Translations under genes and position numbers: made by a program
DNA from: Sympetrum striolatum
Lineage: Eukaryota > Arthropoda > Insecta > Odonata > Libellulidae
DNA: 64,000 nucleotides
Assembly: GCA_947579665.1 (NCBI GenBank)
Contig: OX388343.1
Span: 88,950,254 to 89,014,253 of the forward strand
Reading direction: 5' to 3'
The notes under the pieces: model-generated
Told to the model about the DNA's origin: nothing
Databases searched by the model: none
The model's input: the letters and a program-made list of their open reading frames with translations, nothing else
In this document: positions 61,301 through 64,000 of the stretch, piece after piece
Position numbering within the stretch: position 1 is the stretch's first letter
How the letters are laid out: each line of letters starts with the position of its first letter

Positions 61301-63156
61301 GCAATCCCTCTCCCTGAAAGATGTGTCTGTAGTTACTCAAGAGAATAACTCATATACTCCTGTATAAGCCGTGTTTTTCAGCATATTTTTATGTCGGAAA
61401 AGTCCCCCATTTGGCTCAAGTGAGGGTTCCACTTACCTGTTCTTCAGTGGAAAAAAACTGCCGAAGCCAGAAATTGGCTTGTAAAATCCTCACTTGCTTA
61501 AATAACAACTCTTTAGTCAATTTTCTCTGCAATCGCGTGCCATCTGTAGTTACTGTAATTTTACTGGTATAAATCTTTATTTTGAAATTTGCCAAGAACT
61601 GCTGCATTTCCTGCATCATAAATTATGTGCCTTGGCTTATACTTGAGTATACATGATTCTGTGTTTTTGTGTATATTGCGTGTAGTTTCTATATTTTGCT
61701 TTGAAAGTTGCGAGTACATCTTTAATGCTTTGTCTTATATAATTGTGAGCTAATGTGCTATGCCTTATCAATCATCAATGACATATCAATTTCTTATTTG
61801 ATCAGTCTTTTAATAAACCTAAATCAGTAATTTACATACCTCAAAATTGCACCTTCCAAATCTCTCAAATCTCTATTAAAAAATCAATATGTCCTAGCTG
61901 TACTTCGTGGAACGACATCTTAAGTTGAAAGAAAAGACTAAGTAATTTCCACAATAAATTTTTAATTTAAACGACCGGTTTCGGCATTGACAGCCATCCT
62001 CAGGATGGTGTCTTGACCTGAGGATGGCTGTCAATGCCGAAACCGGTCGTTTAAATTAAAAATTTATTGTGGAAATTACTTAGTCTTTTCTTTCATCTCA
62101 AATCTCTTTTTAAAAACAAAGTAAGACATCTGTATGATAGCTCCATTGGTCAAAGAAGATACCTGGGAAGAAGGAGTTTCTGGTTTGAGTCTCTTTTCCG
62201 ATATTTTCTGCAGTTTATCATTTGGATTATACCATTATATAAATTCCTTTGCACCCCTGAGTTTTTATTCAAATGTGAATTTTGTACTAAGTTCGGTTTT
62301 TTTTCCTTCCTCAAACCATGTTTTGGGTTCTCTTTGGAAATTTTGTGATCATTGGTAAAAATGCCTGCTCAAGTGAGCAAAGATCTGAAAAAGTTCAGTA
62401 AGAAGGAAAGGAGAAGGCACAAATGGTTATGCTCCTATTACAGGGTTGCTTTATAGATAGCCCTAGGTCACTTTTTCTCATTCATTTCTGCAATACAAGT
62501 GTATTTTGCTCTTAGGTGTACCTTTTTTCGATTATCAATTAAACTTCTATATATTTGCAAACTTTGTGGTGTTCATAACTTGGAGACATTCTGTAATTCT
62601 TAAAATAATATTCTTAAATAGATATTTTTTAATAGCCAATTGTAATTTTTCTTAGATAATAACAAAAAAATGATTTACTACTGCACATAATCCTCCGTTG
62701 AACGTTAAAAATATTTTTGGTGGGAGAATATTAGTGAATTATAGTAGTAATACATCTTTATACAAAGGTGATGTTGAAATTTTTTAGTCTCTTCTTACAT
62801 CTCTGTAAATAGAAGGAAGATTAGTTGCTCTTTATTTCTTATAATACTGCCAATTCCACATTTATTGAAATGTATCAACTTAAATATTCTCTGATCAGAG
62901 ATTAACTTTTGTACATATCCGTTAGTTAGTGTTGCCTTTCATTAAGTTTGTTTTCACACCAATGGCTTGTTTCTAGGTATATTGTCTGTAAATGGAAGAG
63001 AGATGACTGTGATACAATTAGAGACCATTTCTTCTCCCTGAATGAGATGTACATAAAACTGAAAAAGAAGAAACGAGACATTGTTGAGATTGTTCCAATG
63101 GATTTGATCAAAGAAGATTCCAAATTCATGGAGTACGTCGTTAAATCCAACAATGG
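55338..63156 (+). CDS. CMTR1: CMTR1, cap-specific mRNA 2'-O-methyltransferase 1, 3'-partial
   Basis: Nuclear enzyme that methylates the 2'-OH of the first transcribed nucleotide to make cap1. Exons: 55338-55362, 55888-56189, 56674-56829, 56916-57083, 57934-58101, 58331-58520, 59394-59554, 59632-59728, 61030-61162 and 62977-63156; phases close to 526 codons plus two bases. Human CMTR1 has 835 residues, so about 300 C-terminal ones lie to the right. In order: acidic/serine-rich N-terminus with the KRFR nuclear signal, G-patch ([20 protein letters not shown]), [13 protein letters not shown] (catalytic Lys), SAM loop [25 protein letters not shown] (catalytic Asp) and [18 protein letters not shown] (catalytic Lys). 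The last exon seen ends [11 protein letters not shown]. The 56829 donor (GAG/GTTATT) is weak but required by frame. Confidence 0.95.
56190..57933. other. CMTR1 introns 2 to 4
   Basis: Introns 56190-56673 and 57084-57933 show AT-rich sequence with no recognised element; a short inverted phrase AACGGGAGGTTTT / TTTACCTCCCGTC at 56270-56302 is the only local structure. Confidence 0.4.
59729..61029. other. CMTR1 intron, nothing recognised
   Basis: A 1.3 kb AT-rich intron (donor GTAAGT, acceptor TTTTCAG). No repeat or gene was recognised. Confidence 0.45.
61926..62095. repeat. Perfect palindrome, 79 bp arms, 12 nt loop
   Basis: Left arm 61926-62004 and right arm 62017-62095 are exact reverse complements by base-by-base reading; the loop is ATGGTGTCTTGA. 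The arm order is: AAGAAAAGACTAAGTAATTT, an AT-rich core, TTTAAACGACCGGTTTCGGC, then GACAGCCATCCTCAGG. Located in the CMTR1 intron 61163-62976. Confidence 0.97.
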
Positions 63157-63372
63157 GTATGTTCAGCAATGATAATCAATCCTCCGATTCATATCTCAGG
63201 TTATGTTGTTACTGCTCTTTTATCCAAATGTAGCTTAACCTTTATTTAGTTTCCATTGATCATGTATGCTGTTTAAGTCAGTACTTTTGGAAGCAAAATT
63301 GAAAATTAATGACTAAAACAATTTTATTTACAAAGAGCTGAAATTTTTTCCTTTTCTGGACTAAATGTATAA

Positions 63373-63941
63373 GGCGGCGTCCATTAATTACGTGGGGCGT
63401 TTAGGGGGGCACTGGTTTAGCCGAATCTCACTCACTCTCACGTGGGGGAAAAGGGGGTTCTCACAAAGATTACGTAATTTTTTTATCCGCAAGCAACAGT
63501 GTAGAGTCATGAGATAATTGGGTTAAATTGAGTGAAACATGTAATCACATGGACATGCTGGTTCCGGTAGTCACTCTTGAGACCGCTCATTAGTCCCCAT
63601 GGACTGAATTAGAATGAATATTCTTTCACCAATTTTAGAAGTTCTCATTTAAGTATTTTATTGTCCGATTTTTTCATTGTGATTTTATACTACGATCTCA
63701 GTAGTCTTAAATACTAGTCTCAAAAGTTCTAAATAAAAATAATTAAATTACTTACGTTTTTTTTAATAAATCCAATACAATGAAGCATAGATTAACATAT
63801 TTACTCTGAAAACACGCAATTTGAACAATCTCACGTGAGATTAGAGGAGGGGGTCGAGCCAAATCTCACGATATCTCACTAGGGGGGAGGGAGGGGTCAA
63901 AAAGTTGCAAAAATCACCTCAGGTAATTAATGGATGCCCCC
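63373..63941. mobile_element. Harbinger-like MITE
   Basis: A 569 bp element flanked by TAA (63370-63372 and 63942-63944), with terminal inverted repeats GGCGGCGTCCATTAATTACG and, as reverse complement of the right end, GGGGGCATCCATTAATTACC. A TWA duplication with G-rich ends fits PIF/Harbinger. Internal G-runs and a palindrome AATCTCACGTGAGATT at 63827-63842. No coding sequence. Lies in the last visible CMTR1 intron. Confidence 0.75.
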
Positions 63942-64000
63942 TAAGAGATGTAATTTTATTGTGATAACTTTTTATCATACTTGGCGATATATCTGTAAAG

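Noticed and set aside
61990..62060. Hammerhead ribozyme in the palindrome (CTGAGGA ... GCCGAAAC resembles the CUGANGA ... GAAA core)
   Set aside because: Stem I and the base between the core and stem II do not fit, the cleavage-site context is wrong, and the perfect palindrome would outcompete the fold.
1..64000. A dedicated multi-gene system or CRISPR array
   Set aside because: Genes are unrelated eukaryotic housekeeping or secreted-protease genes with introns; no regularly spaced repeats were seen.

Overview
The window is nuclear DNA of an AT-rich, intron-rich invertebrate, most likely an insect. Support for this comes from GT-AG introns of 0.1 to 5 kb, a CLIP-type serine protease, a TATA plus TOP-like promoter, and a mobile-element load of RTE-type LINEs, Tigger/pogo, hAT, piggyBac and Harbinger-like elements and foldback elements. 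I cannot name the species. Exons were placed by eye from splice sites, reading-phase continuity and recognised protein families; no alignment was run.

Six host genes are present. (1) Ku80/XRCC5, plus strand, 1-18446, enters from the left without its first exons. (2) CHRAC1, minus strand, 22502-18533, is tail-to-tail with Ku80, and the two 3' ends overlap. (3) eEF1B-delta (EEF1D), plus strand, 22956-34044, is head-to-head with CHRAC1 over about 150 bp and carries an in-frame 103-codon candidate cassette exon. (4) SF3B6 (SF3b p14), plus strand, 36009-36671, is complete in four exons. (5) A CLIP-domain trypsin-like serine protease, minus strand, runs from 53954 to 39798. (6) CMTR1, the cap1 2'-O-methyltransferase, plus strand, starts at 55338 and runs off the right edge. 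Four of these act in core nucleic-acid processes (end joining, chromatin remodelling, splicing, cap methylation), one is a translation factor and one a secreted protease. They look like ordinary eukaryotic neighbours, not an operon or a dedicated system.

The introns and spacers are full of mobile DNA. Ku80 introns hold a nearly intact 3.1 kb RTE-type LINE with a 12 bp target-site duplication and a single in-frame TGA between its endonuclease and reverse transcriptase. They also hold a degenerate Tigger element (13.3-15.7 kb) and a pogo-like element (16.2-17.4 kb). The CHRAC1 intron holds a decayed LINE and a 160 bp palindrome. The eEF1D introns hold a SINE-like sequence, small palindromes and a 2.4 kb block bounded by inverted repeats. 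The spacer before SF3B6 holds a Tigger remnant split by a hAT MITE with a perfect 8 bp duplication. The spacer after SF3B6 holds a piggyBac-type MITE. The protease introns hold a LINE relic, a tRNA-like foldback, a long inverted repeat and a 2.5 kb element with terminal inverted repeats. CMTR1 introns hold a perfect 79 bp-arm palindrome and a Harbinger-like MITE.

The observations most worth a second look are the eEF1D cassette exon, the hairpin elements sharing a common layout at four or five sites, the unresolved CLIP-domain exon and GC-AG intron of the protease, the RTE copy with one stop, the short cysteine-rich reading frame at 53.1 kb, and the altered Ku80 C-terminus ending in a five-codon exon. 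I found no CRISPR array, no rRNA gene, no convincing functional tRNA gene and no clearly novel multi-gene system.
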